Shown here: positions 16,462 to 24,910 of the stretch, in pieces
How the letters are laid out: every line of letters starts with the position of its first letter
Numbering within the stretch: the first letter of the stretch is position 1
NCBI RefSeq assembly: GCF_003363755.1
Contig: NZ_CP031396.1
Span: 5,240,501 to 5,304,500, forward strand
Origin: Pseudomonas protegens
Lineage (GTDB): Bacteria; Pseudomonadota; Gammaproteobacteria; Pseudomonadales; Pseudomonadaceae
DNA length: 64,000 nt
Direction of reading: 5' to 3'
The notes under the pieces: generated by a model
The model's database searches: none
What the model was told of the DNA's origin: nothing
Seen by the model: the letters and a program-made list of their open reading frames with translations, nothing else
Made by a program: the position numbers and the translations under genes

Positions 16462-16734
16462 TTATGCGGATAGCTGCCCTTGCATCCGTCGCCCTGCCAC
16501 ATCCATCAAATCACACCCATCGCGCAGCAAAATGCTGCACACCAGCGACAGTTCCTGCAGCACCACTGCACCTTTGGGCGCGTCATCACAAATCGCGAAG
16601 TTCTCCAGCAGTTGAGTCACGGCGCGAATGCGATACGCCGCTGCATCGTGCAGGACGTCGATGGGGGCTTGGGTATCGATCAGCAGGGAGGGAATGTTGC
16701 AGTCGTGGCCGGTTATAGCTTGATAACGCGTCAT
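16462..16734 (-). CDS. Small conserved hypothetical protein, copy 2
   Basis: This 90-residue paralogue of the 8207-8488 protein starts 'MTRYQAITGHDCNIPSLL' and has only a few internal substitutions. AAGAGG lies upstream of the ATG on the minus strand. It lacks the structured leader seen upstream of copy 1. The two intact copies bracket the orphan toxin array, and the gene probably travelled with it. Function unknown. Confidence 0.7.
   Translation of the reverse strand: MTRYQAITGHDCNIPSLLIDTQAPIDVLHDAAAYRIRAVTQLLENFAICDDAPKGAVVLQELSLVCSILLRDGCDLMDVAGRRMQGQLSA
16500..16713 (-). repeat. Direct repeat, copy 2 (partner 8245-8458)
   Basis: Same orientation and no indels relative to 8245-8458. Recombination between the copies would remove 8255 bp that contain the orphan cdiA fragment and most stored modules. 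Confidence 0.9.
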
Positions 16735-17022
16735 TTATTGAGCCTCTTTAGTTTGACTGAGGACTCTGTAAATCAGGTCGCCAAACCCGGTCGTCCTTTC
16801 AACGACCCCTCGACTATATCCAGCGCTCCCCCTGTCCTTAAAGCCCCATTCCTACTGGATCGTCTGCTTCTGCCGTAAGGCAATTCCTAATTTGCCGAGA
16901 GTATCTTTACGAGCCGGTTCGCCGTGATTTTCCTGGCTTACAATGCCGCCGCTTATCGCCATGCCACAGGTGGTTTTCAGGTGGCGGTGCGTTGTTGAAA
17001 ACCTTCTCAAGGAAGATCCGTC

Positions 17023-17604
17023 ATGCGTCTGTTGTCTCTGCTCTTCACCCTAGCTCTGCTCGCCGGTTGTGCCTCCACCCCGGACTATTACATCTCGCCC
17101 AAACCGGTGCAGATTCCCGCTACCGCCACTTACTGGATCGATACCTTCAACCTGCAGTTGATCGGCGAGAGCGAGCGCTTTCTGCCCGAGGACAAGCTGC
17201 GCCAACAACTGGGCATGGAGTTGATCCGGCAATTGGGCAATGCCAATCGCTACGCCGCCACCAAGGACAGCGCCGACTACCTGCTGGATGTGAATGCGGT
17301 GTACAAGCGCCGCCTCAGTGATTCCAAGGGTGGGCTGGTGTCGATGGTTGTCGATGACAATACGATCCTGGCTAGTGTCGATTTCGGCTACAAGGTTCAG
17401 GTCAAGCGCGACGGCGCCGAGGTGTTGCATTTCGCCCAGGAGCGCAATGGTTTGCAGCCTGCCGGGGCCATGGGGCAGTTGCGCAATATGAAGACCATGT
17501 TGGGGGCGATCACCAACAGCGGTAATTCGGATGTGGAGAACTTCTACATTCGTGCTCTGCCGAAGTTCATCGTTCGTGATATCACGGCCATTCCTTCTCG
17601 TTGA
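17023..17604 (+). CDS. Putative lipoprotein
   Basis: This 193-residue protein has a lipoprotein signal: MRLLSLLFTLALLAGC, with the lipobox LAGC and Cys16 as the expected acylation site. The mature part is about 178 residues with no membrane segment, so it should be anchored in the envelope. The fold is not recognised; the pattern is similar to small ABC-transporter-associated or DUF-type lipoproteins. An AGGAAG box precedes the ATG. The 288 bases upstream (16735-17022) contain no gene that I can support. Confidence 0.75.
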   Translation: MRLLSLLFTLALLAGCASTPDYYISPKPVQIPATATYWIDTFNLQLIGESERFLPEDKLRQQLGMELIRQLGNANRYAATKDSADYLLDVNAVYKRRLSDSKGGLVSMVVDDNTILASVDFGYKVQVKRDGAEVLHFAQERNGLQPAGAMGQLRNMKTMLGAITNSGNSDVENFYIRALPKFIVRDITAIPSR

Positions 17605-17620
17605 GTGGGTGTGTCGGGAT

Positions 17621-17720
17621 TGTAGAAGCGAGCTTGCTCGCGATGAACCCGATGGCGCCGCGCTCTGTCAGTAACAGCGCGTTATCGTTGGCGTTCTTCG
17701 CGAGCGAGCTCGCTCCTACA
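17621..17720. repeat. Inverted pair of REP-like elements
   Basis: GTAGAAGCGAGCTTGCTCGC at the left and its inverse GCGAGCGAGCTCGCTCCTAC at the right, about 50 bases apart, is a typical Pseudomonas REP doublet in an intergenic space. Confidence 0.85.
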
Positions 17721-17743
17721 TGGGGATCAGCGTGTTTTTTGGG

Positions 17744-18691
17744 TTACAGCTTTTTGACCGGAATGCAGATCTCACACTCCAGCTCTCCCGTCTTGAGGTC
17801 GTAGTACGCATCCGCCGGGTAGCGCTCGAAGGCCGGGCGCGGGTCGAACTGCAGGCCGCTCTTGGGTAGCCAGTCGCGGCACAGTTCGATCCAGGCGTCG
17901 GCGATAGCCGGGCCCAGGCCGCGGAAGTGGGCCACGGCGTAAAGGCCGCCGGGCAGGGTGGTGACGACGGCGGGGGCGCTGGCCTTGAAGTCCTTGGGCA
18001 CTTCGACGCAGGCGTCGTAGCGGCATTTGTCGGCGGGGGTGAGGTCCGGGTCGTCGTGGCCGATGCCGTAGCGCACGTGGTTGAACAGCTGGTGTTCGAG
18101 CATCCAGGGCATGGCGGTTTCGCGCCAGAACAGGCCGATGCCGGGCCCGTAGGCGCCGATGTAGCGCAGGTAGGCCACGCGGGTGGCGGGCAGTTGCTGC
18201 AGGGTGACGTTCATGCTGGTTTCCTTCAGATGAATGAAGGCGTCAGGATCGTCGAAGGCCGGGATGTGGGTCTGATCAGGATTGCTCAATTCACGCAGGC
18301 GGCGTTCGCGGATGTCGTCGAGGCGGCGGTGCCAGCGTTTGGGTTCGGTGTCGCGCCAGGTGCTGGGTGAGACCGAGAAGTGTTGCTTGAAGGCCCGGGA
18401 GAAGGCTTCGCCGGAGCCGAAGCCGACATCCATGGCGATTTCCAGGATTGAGGCTTCGGGGCGGCTGGCCATCAGATAAGCCCCACAGGCCAGGCGCCGA
18501 CGCCGCAGGTAGGCCCCGAGGGGCTCTCCGACCCAGGCGCTGAACAGGCGGTGGAAGTGGTAGGGCGAGAAATGCGCCACCCGCGCCAGATCAGCCAGCT
18601 CCAGGGGCTGGTCCAGGTGTTGGTCGATATGCTCCAGCACCCGGCTCATGCGCAGGGTGTATTCGTGGAGGCTGTGGTAGGCGGCGCTCAT
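17744..18691 (-). CDS. AraC-family regulator with GyrI-like effector domain
   Basis: This 315-residue protein has an N-terminal AraC DNA-binding domain (about residues 10-115: 'LADLARVAHFSPYHFHRLF', 'IAMDVGFGSGEAFSRAFKQH') followed by a C-terminal GyrI-like ligand-binding region (about 155-315), ending 'ELECEICIPVKKL'. This order, HTH first, is the Rob/SoxS-GyrI fusion type that binds small hydrophobic or cationic ligands. No target gene is evident next door. Confidence 0.88.
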   Translation of the reverse strand: MSAAYHSLHEYTLRMSRVLEHIDQHLDQPLELADLARVAHFSPYHFHRLFSAWVGEPLGAYLRRRRLACGAYLMASRPEASILEIAMDVGFGSGEAFSRAFKQHFSVSPSTWRDTEPKRWHRRLDDIRERRLRELSNPDQTHIPAFDDPDAFIHLKETSMNVTLQQLPATRVAYLRYIGAYGPGIGLFWRETAMPWMLEHQLFNHVRYGIGHDDPDLTPADKCRYDACVEVPKDFKASAPAVVTTLPGGLYAVAHFRGLGPAIADAWIELCRDWLPKSGLQFDPRPAFERYPADAYYDLKTGELECEICIPVKKL

Positions 18692-18777
18692 GTTTGCAGA
18701 TTAGTTCGCTGTGGGGCGGACGTTGCAGTCTGCCGCAGATTTGTGCCGTTTGTGAGAGCCAATCGCCTGTTGGTACG

Positions 18778-18830
18778 ATTCGCCGGCAGCCGGCTCCTAC
18801 AAACGCCCCGTAGCCGGCTTGCCGGTGAAC
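18778..18830. repeat. Second REP-like inverted pair
   Basis: CGCCGGCAGCCGGCTCCTAC and GTAGCCGGCTTGCCGG face each other 9 bases apart between two genes. The core differs from the 17621 pair but has the same CTCCTAC/GTAG signature. Confidence 0.75.
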
Positions 18831-18836
18831 AGGATC

Positions 18837-19583
18837 TTAAGCGTCACCACAGCAAGGGTGGCTTCCCTTGCCTTCGGGTGTCTGTTCGTAGCGGTCATGG
18901 AGGCGGACCCAGTCCATGATCTGCTCTTCATTGCGCCCTTTGGGCGTCAGGTCGAGGAAGTTATAGGCCCCCACCAGCAGGTCCAGTCCGCGGGCATAGG
19001 TGGAGTAAGTGTGAAAAATCTCACCCTGGTCGTTGCGATAGAACAGGCTCAGGCCGGGCAACTCGGCTTCATCGCCACTGGCCTGTTCATAGTTGTAGGT
19101 CGCGGTGCCCGCGGCTAGCTGCTGGGCGCTGAGGCTGACACCGAAGTCCTGGTTGAAGTCGTCACCGGCACTGGAATACCAGTCGAAGCGCCAGCCCATG
19201 CGTCGACGGAAGCTCTGGAATTGGGCATAGGGCGCGTGGGAGACAGCCACCAGCGTTACGTCGTGATGGGCCAGGTGCAGGTTGGCGCCGTCGAAGTGGT
19301 CCGCGAGAAAGGAGCAGCCCTTGCAGCCTTCTTCCCAGCCGGCGCCGAACATGAAGTGGTAGACCAGCAACTGGCTACGCTCGCCGAACAGTTGCGCCAG
19401 GCTCAGTGCTCCGTCGGGGCCTTGAAAGCGGTAGGGCTTGTCGATCTTGACCCAGGGCAACGCCCGTCGCTCGGCACTGAGCTGGTCGCGCTGGCGGGTC
19501 AAGGCCTTTTCATGGATCAGGTGCTGCTTGCGTGCGAGCAGCCATTGTTCCCGGGAGACCACGGGGTGATCGGTAGTGCTCAT
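18837..19583 (-). CDS. DUF899 family thioredoxin-like protein
   Basis: The ATG at 19583 gives 248 residues and is preceded by a GAGGAGAAA ribosome site; the longer frame has none. The protein contains 'YHFMFGAGWEEGCKGCSFLAD' (near residues 80-100), a conserved region of the DUF899 family, which has a thioredoxin-like fold, and ends in 'HPCCGDA'. No reaction has been established for the family as far as I know. Likely cytoplasmic. Confidence 0.85.
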   Translation of the reverse strand: MSTTDHPVVSREQWLLARKQHLIHEKALTRQRDQLSAERRALPWVKIDKPYRFQGPDGALSLAQLFGERSQLLVYHFMFGAGWEEGCKGCSFLADHFDGANLHLAHHDVTLVAVSHAPYAQFQSFRRRMGWRFDWYSSAGDDFNQDFGVSLSAQQLAAGTATYNYEQASGDEAELPGLSLFYRNDQGEIFHTYSTYARGLDLLVGAYNFLDLTPKGRNEEQIMDWVRLHDRYEQTPEGKGSHPCCGDA

Positions 19584-19778
19584 GGCGTTTCTCCTCAAGG
19601 CAGGGGGCATGGGTCTTACACACGCTAGTCGTTTGGCGCAGGGCTGGATCGACAAGCTGCCCAGCGGTTTTCCGATCAGGGGTCAGGCTGGCGCGGCGTA
19701 TTTCCTGAACGGCTGAAAACCCGGTCGGTCACAACCTATGAACGGCATTTCATTCTCATGTCTGGAGGTTGAACCGCA

Positions 19779-20171
19779 ATGACCACATATAACTGGGATC
19801 TGATTGAGCGACTGCTGCACGAAGTGCAGAACGGCGCCGGCCACAGTTTCACGCCTCGCCCCTACGCCGAGCAGCATGCGGCGGCCAAGGAGGCTGAAGG
19901 TGAGCCCACCGGCAATCTGGATGAACTGAAAGTCACCGCCACCCAGTACGAAAAGTTGCTGCTGGACCGGGGTTTTATTGAAACCAGGCCCGAGGAAGAG
20001 GGCGGCAATGGCGAGAACTTTGTACTGACGCCTCGCGGCTCAAGCCTGCTGTGTCTGATCGACAGCAGTATTCCGGGCAACGATCACCCGCGTCAGGTGC
20101 TGGATGAACAGGCTGATGCCCTGGCTGCGGATACCTTTGACGAGGTGGCCTCCAAGGCGCAGATCGCCTAG
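19779..20171 (+). CDS. Hypothetical protein, possible winged-helix DUF2513-like
   Basis: This 130-residue protein begins 'MTTYNWDLIERLLHEVQN' and has a helix-turn-wing-like order ending in 'NFVLTPRGSSLLCLID', as in small DUF2513-type proteins. The start is well supported by GGAGG 10 bases upstream. Tentative family call; no partner gene is evident. Confidence 0.6.
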   Translation: MTTYNWDLIERLLHEVQNGAGHSFTPRPYAEQHAAAKEAEGEPTGNLDELKVTATQYEKLLLDRGFIETRPEEEGGNGENFVLTPRGSSLLCLIDSSIPGNDHPRQVLDEQADALAADTFDEVASKAQIA

Positions 20172-20181
20172 TTTCGCGATG

Positions 20182-21051
20182 CTAGCCCTGGCTTGCGTTC
20201 TGCAGGCATTTCAGGTCGGCGAAGTCCTTGCGTACACCGTCGATTTTCTTCAGCAGGTGCTGGCGTTGGTCCACGCTGCTGGCGGCCATCAAGTCAACCA
20301 ACAGGCTGCGTGCGGCCTGTTCGGTGTGGGCGTAGGCCTGGCGGTAGTCGTCTGTCCATAAACTCTCGCGGTTGACCAGCAACTGCTCGATGCGCTGTGG
20401 GAAATCGCTGTCTCGGCGTTGCGCCACCGCGGCGCTGAATTGCGTCTGCCAATGGACGCGATTGGCGATCCACTGCTGGTTCTGCTCTCCCAGGGAGGCA
20501 GACCATTGCTCGATTCGTTGTTGCTGGCTGGGGGTCAGGGGGCCGAGCCAGGCATTCAGGCGCTTGCTCATGCGCTGACTGCGCTGCTGGATCTGTTGCG
20601 CCAATGATGGCGTGAGGTACTGCTCGCGGTGTTCTTGCTGGTCCTTGGCGAAGGCGTTGTTCATCTCTTTGACTTGCCCGTCGTCCAGGCCCTGGAGCAG
20701 TTCTACAGCGGAAGGGGTGATCTGTCTTACAGTCTCGGCGATGGCCTGCTTGGCTTCCCGGGTTCGTGCTTGCAGGTCCTGATCACTGACCTGATTGCTC
20801 TGCACCATTAGTTGCAGGCGATCGAGCCAGTCCAGATAGCCGGGCAACTGGGTGCTGCAATGCCAGCTCAGGTGCTGCTGCAGACGCTGGTTGAACCAGC
20901 TTTTCTGCTCGCTGTTCATGTCCAGGTAGTCGTTGAGGGTCCAGGGGATGATTACATCCAGGTTGCGATAGGCCAGGCCGACTCGGCTGCAGGCGCCGAG
21001 CAGCAGGCTGAGGATCAGCAACGAGATAAGCAGGGGCCACTGGCGCGCCAT
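20182..21051 (-). CDS. DUF6279-like lipoprotein
   Basis: This 289-residue protein has a lipoprotein signal (MARQWPLLISLLILSLLLGAC, Cys21) and a helical, Gln-rich mature region. 'VGLAYRNLDVIIPWTLNDYLD' just after the lipobox is the hallmark start of the DUF6279 lipoproteins common in Pseudomonas. Function unknown. Convergent with the preceding gene, with 10 bases between stops. Confidence 0.8.
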   Translation of the reverse strand: MARQWPLLISLLILSLLLGACSRVGLAYRNLDVIIPWTLNDYLDMNSEQKSWFNQRLQQHLSWHCSTQLPGYLDWLDRLQLMVQSNQVSDQDLQARTREAKQAIAETVRQITPSAVELLQGLDDGQVKEMNNAFAKDQQEHREQYLTPSLAQQIQQRSQRMSKRLNAWLGPLTPSQQQRIEQWSASLGEQNQQWIANRVHWQTQFSAAVAQRRDSDFPQRIEQLLVNRESLWTDDYRQAYAHTEQAARSLLVDLMAASSVDQRQHLLKKIDGVRKDFADLKCLQNASQG

Positions 21052-21254
21052 GTTCGAGTCCTTGCGAGTTCGGGTTCCTGCATCTGAACCCGGAAGGCTG
21101 CCAGCCGTTCAGTCGCAGGGCGGAAGGCCGGCAGTGATGAACTGGGAGTTGGCTGAAACTATTGATCCAGAGAGCTGAAAGGATAGCGGCCAGGAACAGC
21201 GGATAAGGGCCGTTGGTCGACTTTTAGTGCTAGGGGGAGGAGAGAAGGGTGCCA

Positions 21255-21288
21255 GTCCTAGCGCTTTGAGGGCAAAGCGCTAAGGGAC
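21255..21288. terminator. Strong hairpin downstream of the small minus-strand gene at 21307
   Basis: TAGCGCTTTG / CAAAGCGCTA pair perfectly around AGGG, extended by GTCC / GGAC. It lies 19 bases beyond the stop of 21307-21495. No T tract is present. Confidence 0.6.
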
Positions 21289-21306
21289 CAGGATAATGCG
21301 GGGGAA

Positions 21307-21495
21307 TTACTTCTTGCCGAGGCTGATCTGCTTGGATGGGCCGAAAGTCTGGCCGCTGACGCCTTTGGCAATTTGCTGGATTTCGCCGCCCGATTTCAGG
21401 AAGGCCGCGATTTGTTCGTTGATCGATTCGCTGGTTTCAACGGCGGGAGCTGGTTTTGCTTTGCTGTTGGAGGCTTTTACTCGCATGGCGGCCAT
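21307..21495 (-). CDS. Small hypothetical protein with SutA-like motif
   Basis: This 62-residue basic protein has an Ala/Lys/Pro-rich N-terminus and 'INEQIAAFLKSGGEIQQIAK' in the centre. The 'FLxxGGxIQ' pattern resembles the core of SutA, a small RNA-polymerase-binding protein of Pseudomonas, and other short proteins of that kind; the resemblance is by eye only. Ends in 'SLGKK'. Likely cytoplasmic. Confidence 0.6.
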   Translation of the reverse strand: MAAMRVKASNSKAKPAPAVETSESINEQIAAFLKSGGEIQQIAKGVSGQTFGPSKQISLGKK

Positions 21496-21565
21496 TTAAC
21501 CTTTTGGGAAAATTAATTTGGCCAGGCATCTTATCAGAAATACTTGACAATTGCTTGGTAAATAT

Positions 21566-21590
21566 CCTCTGAAACAGAGGGTCGTTTTTT
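21566..21590 (+). terminator. Orphan intrinsic terminator
   Basis: CCTCTG-AAA-CAGAGG followed by GTCG and six Ts is a clean plus-strand terminator, yet no plus-strand gene lies upstream within 1.4 kb. The rest of the 354-base gap 21496-21849 shows no further gene; a TTGACA at 21544 is too close to act as promoter for this hairpin. Confidence 0.6.
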
Positions 21591-21849
21591 GAGCTTTTTC
21601 CTTAAGTTGATCTTGCTGACATCTTCCTAAGTGGCTGTTTTAAATAAAGACCTGTTACTGAAAATGCGGCCTGGTGGCTGATTGCCCTTACCCGGCAGGT
21701 CGCTGTTGGCCTGACGAATGGCCGCTTGAGCGCCAGTGATGCTAGAAAAACCAAGGCTCTTCACGGATTTTTCCGGTCCGGGACTCAGGAGCGCCAACCT
21801 GGGCGTGGAAAACAGGTAGAATGCCGCCCACGCAATGAGGGTATTGGAA

Positions 21850-22686
21850 ATGGCTTTAGTCGGGCGCTACAACAGTTTGCAAGTGGTTAAACACACTAAC
21901 TTTGGTTTGTATCTGGACGGAGGGGCGGACGGCGAAATATTGCTGCCCAATCGTTATATTCCCAAGGACATTCCCAGTGAAGATGAAGACTGGTTGAATG
22001 TTTTTGTTTATCTGGACAGTGCCGACAAGTTAATCGCAACTACCGAAAAGCCGAAAGTTCAAGTTGGCGAGTTCGCCAGCCTTAAAGTCGTCGAAGTTAA
22101 CAGTATCGGGGTATTCCTGGATTGGGGATTGCCCAAGGACCTGCTGCTGCCCTACTCGGAAGAGAAGCGCCAGATGAATGCCGGCGAATACTGCGTGGTG
22201 CATGTCTATCTGGACAAGCACACCCGTCGTATCACGGCCACGGCTCGCCTGGACCGCTACCTGGACAAGACTCCGGCTAACTACAAGGTTGGTCAGGAAG
22301 TCGACCTGTTGGTGGCTGAATCCACCGACATGGGCTTCAAGGCGATCATCAACAACAAGCACTGGGGCCTGATTCACAAGAACGAAGTGTTCAAGTTCCT
22401 GCGCTCCGGCATGCAAGAGAAGGGGTTCATCAAGGAAGTGCGGGCCGATGGCAAGATCAGCCTGAGTCTGCAACCGGTGGGTGAAGAAGCGGCCACCAGC
22501 CTGAACTCGAAGATCCTCGCCAAGTTGCGCGAAAACAATGGCTCTCTGGCGGTCAGCGACAAGAGCGATCCGGCCTTGATCAGCAGTTTGTTCGGGGTCA
22601 GCAAAGGCAACTTCAAGAAGGCCATCGGCGCGCTCTATAAACAGGGTCAGATTGTCATTCACGCAGATCGTATCGAGCTAAGCTGA
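21850..22686 (+). CDS. cvfB: CvfB-type S1 RNA-binding protein
   Basis: This 278-residue protein has three S1-like OB-fold segments (about 1-65, 68-130, 145-215) and a C-terminal winged helix ('SSLFGVSKGNFKKAIGALYK'), the CvfB architecture (conserved virulence factor B, RNA-binding). The ATG at 21850 ('MALVGRYNSL') is preferred over 21835 because GAGGG precedes it at proper spacing. Acts in the cytoplasm on RNA; targets unknown. Confidence 0.88.
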   Translation: MALVGRYNSLQVVKHTNFGLYLDGGADGEILLPNRYIPKDIPSEDEDWLNVFVYLDSADKLIATTEKPKVQVGEFASLKVVEVNSIGVFLDWGLPKDLLLPYSEEKRQMNAGEYCVVHVYLDKHTRRITATARLDRYLDKTPANYKVGQEVDLLVAESTDMGFKAIINNKHWGLIHKNEVFKFLRSGMQEKGFIKEVRADGKISLSLQPVGEEAATSLNSKILAKLRENNGSLAVSDKSDPALISSLFGVSKGNFKKAIGALYKQGQIVIHADRIELS

Positions 22687-22862
22687 TACTTGTTTCGCTC
22701 TGGGGTGGATGTGCTTAAAGCCCCACCTCTTCTATGTCTCGTGTTGCTTGTCTTTCCTGGTGCGGCCGGCCTTGCAGCACGACGGCTGGGCGCGCGCCTG
22801 GGGGCGTTGTCTTTTCCACAGCGGGTAGCTGTCATGTCGATGAATCAATCTGAGGGACTGCG

Positions 22863-23786
22863 GTGAGCATCGAGCGGCGCAACGCCGATGGTTTTGCCCT
22901 GCAGGTGATGCTGGGGTTGTGCCTGATCTGGGGCGTGCAGCAGGTGATGATCAAATGGGCGGCGGCGGATATTGCCCCGGTGATGCAGGCGGCTGCTCGT
23001 TCCGGGATTTCGGCGCTGCTGGTGGCCCTGCTGATGTGCTGGAAAGGGGGCTGGTCCCAGGTCTCCAGTACCTGGCGAGGCGGTTTACTGGCCGGCGCCC
23101 TGTTCGGCCTGGAGTTTCTGTTCATTGCCGAGGGGCTGAAGCTGACGAGCGCCGCGCATATGTCGGTGTTCCTCTACACCGCCCCGATCTTCACTGCCCT
23201 TGGGGTCAATTGGTTGCTGCCCAGTGAGCGGCTGCGGCCGTTGCAATGGTTGGGGATCATCCTTGCTTTCATTGGCATCAGCATCGCCTTTGCCGGTGGA
23301 ATCTCCCTGGACAATCTGGATCGGCGCATGCTCCTGGGGGATGTATTGGGATTACTGGCGGGGCTGGCCTGGGGCGCGACCACGGTGGTGGTACGCGCCT
23401 CGCGATTGTCGGAAGCGCCAGCCACACTGACCCTGTTCTATCAGTTGATCGTCGGGTTCGTCGGCCTGCTGCTGATTGCGGTGCTCAGCGGCCAGGTGAC
23501 CCAGGTCAGCCTGACCCCGGTGGCTGTGGCCAGTGTGTTGTTCCAGGGGCTGGTGGTGTCGTTCTTCAGCTACCTGACCTGGTTCTGGCTGCTGCGTCGC
23601 TATCTGGCGGCGAACCTGGCGGTGTTTTCGTTCATGACACCGATGTTTGGCGTGACCTTCGGCGTGCTGTTGCTGGGTGAACCCTTGAGCCTCAACTTTG
23701 TGCTGGGGGCGCTGCTGGTGCTGCTGGGCATCACCTTTGTCAGCGCCGAACAATGGCTGCGTCGGCGGATCAAGCGCTTTCTATAA
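22863..23786 (+). CDS. EamA/DMT-family transporter
   Basis: This 307-residue inner-membrane protein has about ten predicted hydrophobic helices in two EamA halves (residues about 12-140 and 155-295), the RhaT/DMT fold. The GTG start follows GAGGG. Substrate is unknown; members often export amino acids or metabolites. The C-terminus 'RRRIKRFL' is positive and likely cytoplasmic. Confidence 0.88.
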   Translation: MSIERRNADGFALQVMLGLCLIWGVQQVMIKWAAADIAPVMQAAARSGISALLVALLMCWKGGWSQVSSTWRGGLLAGALFGLEFLFIAEGLKLTSAAHMSVFLYTAPIFTALGVNWLLPSERLRPLQWLGIILAFIGISIAFAGGISLDNLDRRMLLGDVLGLLAGLAWGATTVVVRASRLSEAPATLTLFYQLIVGFVGLLLIAVLSGQVTQVSLTPVAVASVLFQGLVVSFFSYLTWFWLLRRYLAANLAVFSFMTPMFGVTFGVLLLGEPLSLNFVLGALLVLLGITFVSAEQWLRRRIKRFL

Positions 23787-23976
23787 GCCGCTGCCCAGGA
23801 GACTGCCGGGCAGGCGCCACAGGCGCTGCGGGCCAATGGCTGAATAGCCTTGGCCGATTCGCTTCAATCCAGTAACAGTTCATTGCTATTGCGAGGCAGC
23901 GCGCGGGAAAAGTTAGGACTATTATCTGCTTGAGGCGGCGCAGTATCGCCGCTCAGCACGACCCTGAGGGGGCACT

Positions 23977-24105
23977 ATGAAAGACAAACTGCAAAGCTGG
24001 CTGCACGACCTTGGTGTCGCACTGGGCCTGATCGAGCCACCGCTGCAACCGGTGCCGATTCCGACCGACGAAGAACTGCGGCGCCGTCAGCAACGTCGTC
24101 GTTGA
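23977..24105 (+). CDS. PA1414-family micro-protein
   Basis: Forty-two codons ('MKDKLQSWLHDLGVALGLIE') end in an arginine tail ('RRRQQRRR'). The sequence matches what I know of the PA1414 family of very short Pseudomonas proteins. GAGGGGG precedes the ATG. A GCGGCG/CGCCGC hairpin lies in the leader (about 23934-23952) and a strong terminator follows 6 bases after the stop, so this is a compact, independent transcription unit. Function unknown. Confidence 0.85.
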   Translation: MKDKLQSWLHDLGVALGLIEPPLQPVPIPTDEELRRRQQRRR

Positions 24106-24111
24106 GCTCAG

Positions 24112-24153
24112 GGCGAGAGCGGAGTGCAGACTCCGGCTCTCGCCAGGGTTTTC
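24112..24153 (+). terminator. Intrinsic terminator of the PA1414-family gene
   Basis: GGCGAGAGC-GGAGT pairs with ACTCC-G-GCTCTCGCC around GCAG, followed by AGGGTTTT. One of the strongest hairpins in the window. Confidence 0.85.
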
Positions 24154-24193
24154 TGGCCGGCAGTCGCTCGGCCATCCACCCGAGGCAATCGGG

Positions 24194-24454
24194 TCAATCC
24201 TGATTTTGCCGGGACTTTTCCAGCAACCATTGCACCAGGTCGTCGACCTTTTCCAGGCGCCAGAGCGCTCGCTGTTCTTCCCGTGGGGAGATGCAGAGAT
24301 CGAACCTGTCCTCCAGGCGCCAGAGCAGCGCTTCGATATCCTCCCGGTCGAGTCCGAGTGCTTGCAGAGCGCTTTGGTCATCGAAGTCGGTGCGTTCATC
24401 CAGTCCCCGACGGATGAGCAGGTGTACGGCCACGCGTGCTTCGGCCCGTTTCAT
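24194..24454 (-). CDS. Small acidic hypothetical protein, carrier-protein-like fold
   Basis: This 86-residue protein ('LGLDREDIEALLWRLEDRFD') has the helix pattern of acyl-carrier proteins, including 'LWRLEDRFDL', but lacks the Asp-Ser-Leu phosphopantetheine site. So it is not a functional carrier by sequence. It probably shares a transcript with the small gene just upstream on the minus strand (26-base gap). Confidence 0.6.
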   Translation of the reverse strand: MKRAEARVAVHLLIRRGLDERTDFDDQSALQALGLDREDIEALLWRLEDRFDLCISPREEQRALWRLEKVDDLVQWLLEKSRQNQD

Positions 24455-24480
24455 CGCGTTACTCCCGAGGAGCGAGCAGG

Positions 24481-24612
24481 TCAGGCGGGACGGGCAGCGT
24501 CGGCGCGGGTCTTTTCCAGGATCACCTGGCTGAGTTCGCTGATGGAGTTGATCCGGTACCGATCAAGGTCTGGATCAACGCGGATGCTTGGCTGGATGTC
24601 GAAACGGTCCAT
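24481..24612 (-). CDS. Small hypothetical protein upstream of the carrier-like gene
   Basis: The ATG at 24612, after a GAGGTG box, opens 43 codons ('MDRFDIQPSIRVDPDLDRYR'). It runs in the same direction as 24194-24454. A longer frame to 24663 lacks a ribosome site. No domain recognised. The 298 bases from 24613 to 24910 otherwise hold only the terminator at 24846. Confidence 0.5.
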   Translation of the reverse strand: MDRFDIQPSIRVDPDLDRYRINSISELSQVILEKTRADAARPA

Positions 24613-24845
24613 AAACACCTCGGGGCAGGGGAGAGGTTCTGATTGTTTTATGACCCCGTCCAAGGGTGAAGCGATAGCGTGCCCTGAGGCTGCCAGCGAT
24701 CCTTGTACTGTTCAGTAACAGTCGTCGCTGAATCAGATTACAGCAGAGGTTTTTTCCGGCGGTGGTGACCGCTCGTCCAGTGGGCGGCTTCCTGGATCGG
24801 GCTGAAGCGAGCGTCATCCGGCGTTGTGGCACTTTTTCGTGGACG

Positions 24846-24880
24846 AAAAAAACGGGTGCGGCCACCGACGCCGCACCCGT
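24846..24880 (-). terminator. Terminator of the SSS transporter gene
   Basis: On the minus strand ACGGGTGCGGC and GCCGCACCCGT pair around 7 bases and are followed by six Ts. It lies 31 bases beyond the transporter stop. Confidence 0.9.
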
Positions 24881-24910
24881 CGAAGAAAACTTCAGGCGTC
24901 TGACTTCAGG

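Noticed and set aside
17621..18830. REP pairs considered as CRISPR or att sites
   Set aside because: They are isolated inverted doublets with the Pseudomonas REP signature, without regular spacers or an adjacent integrase.
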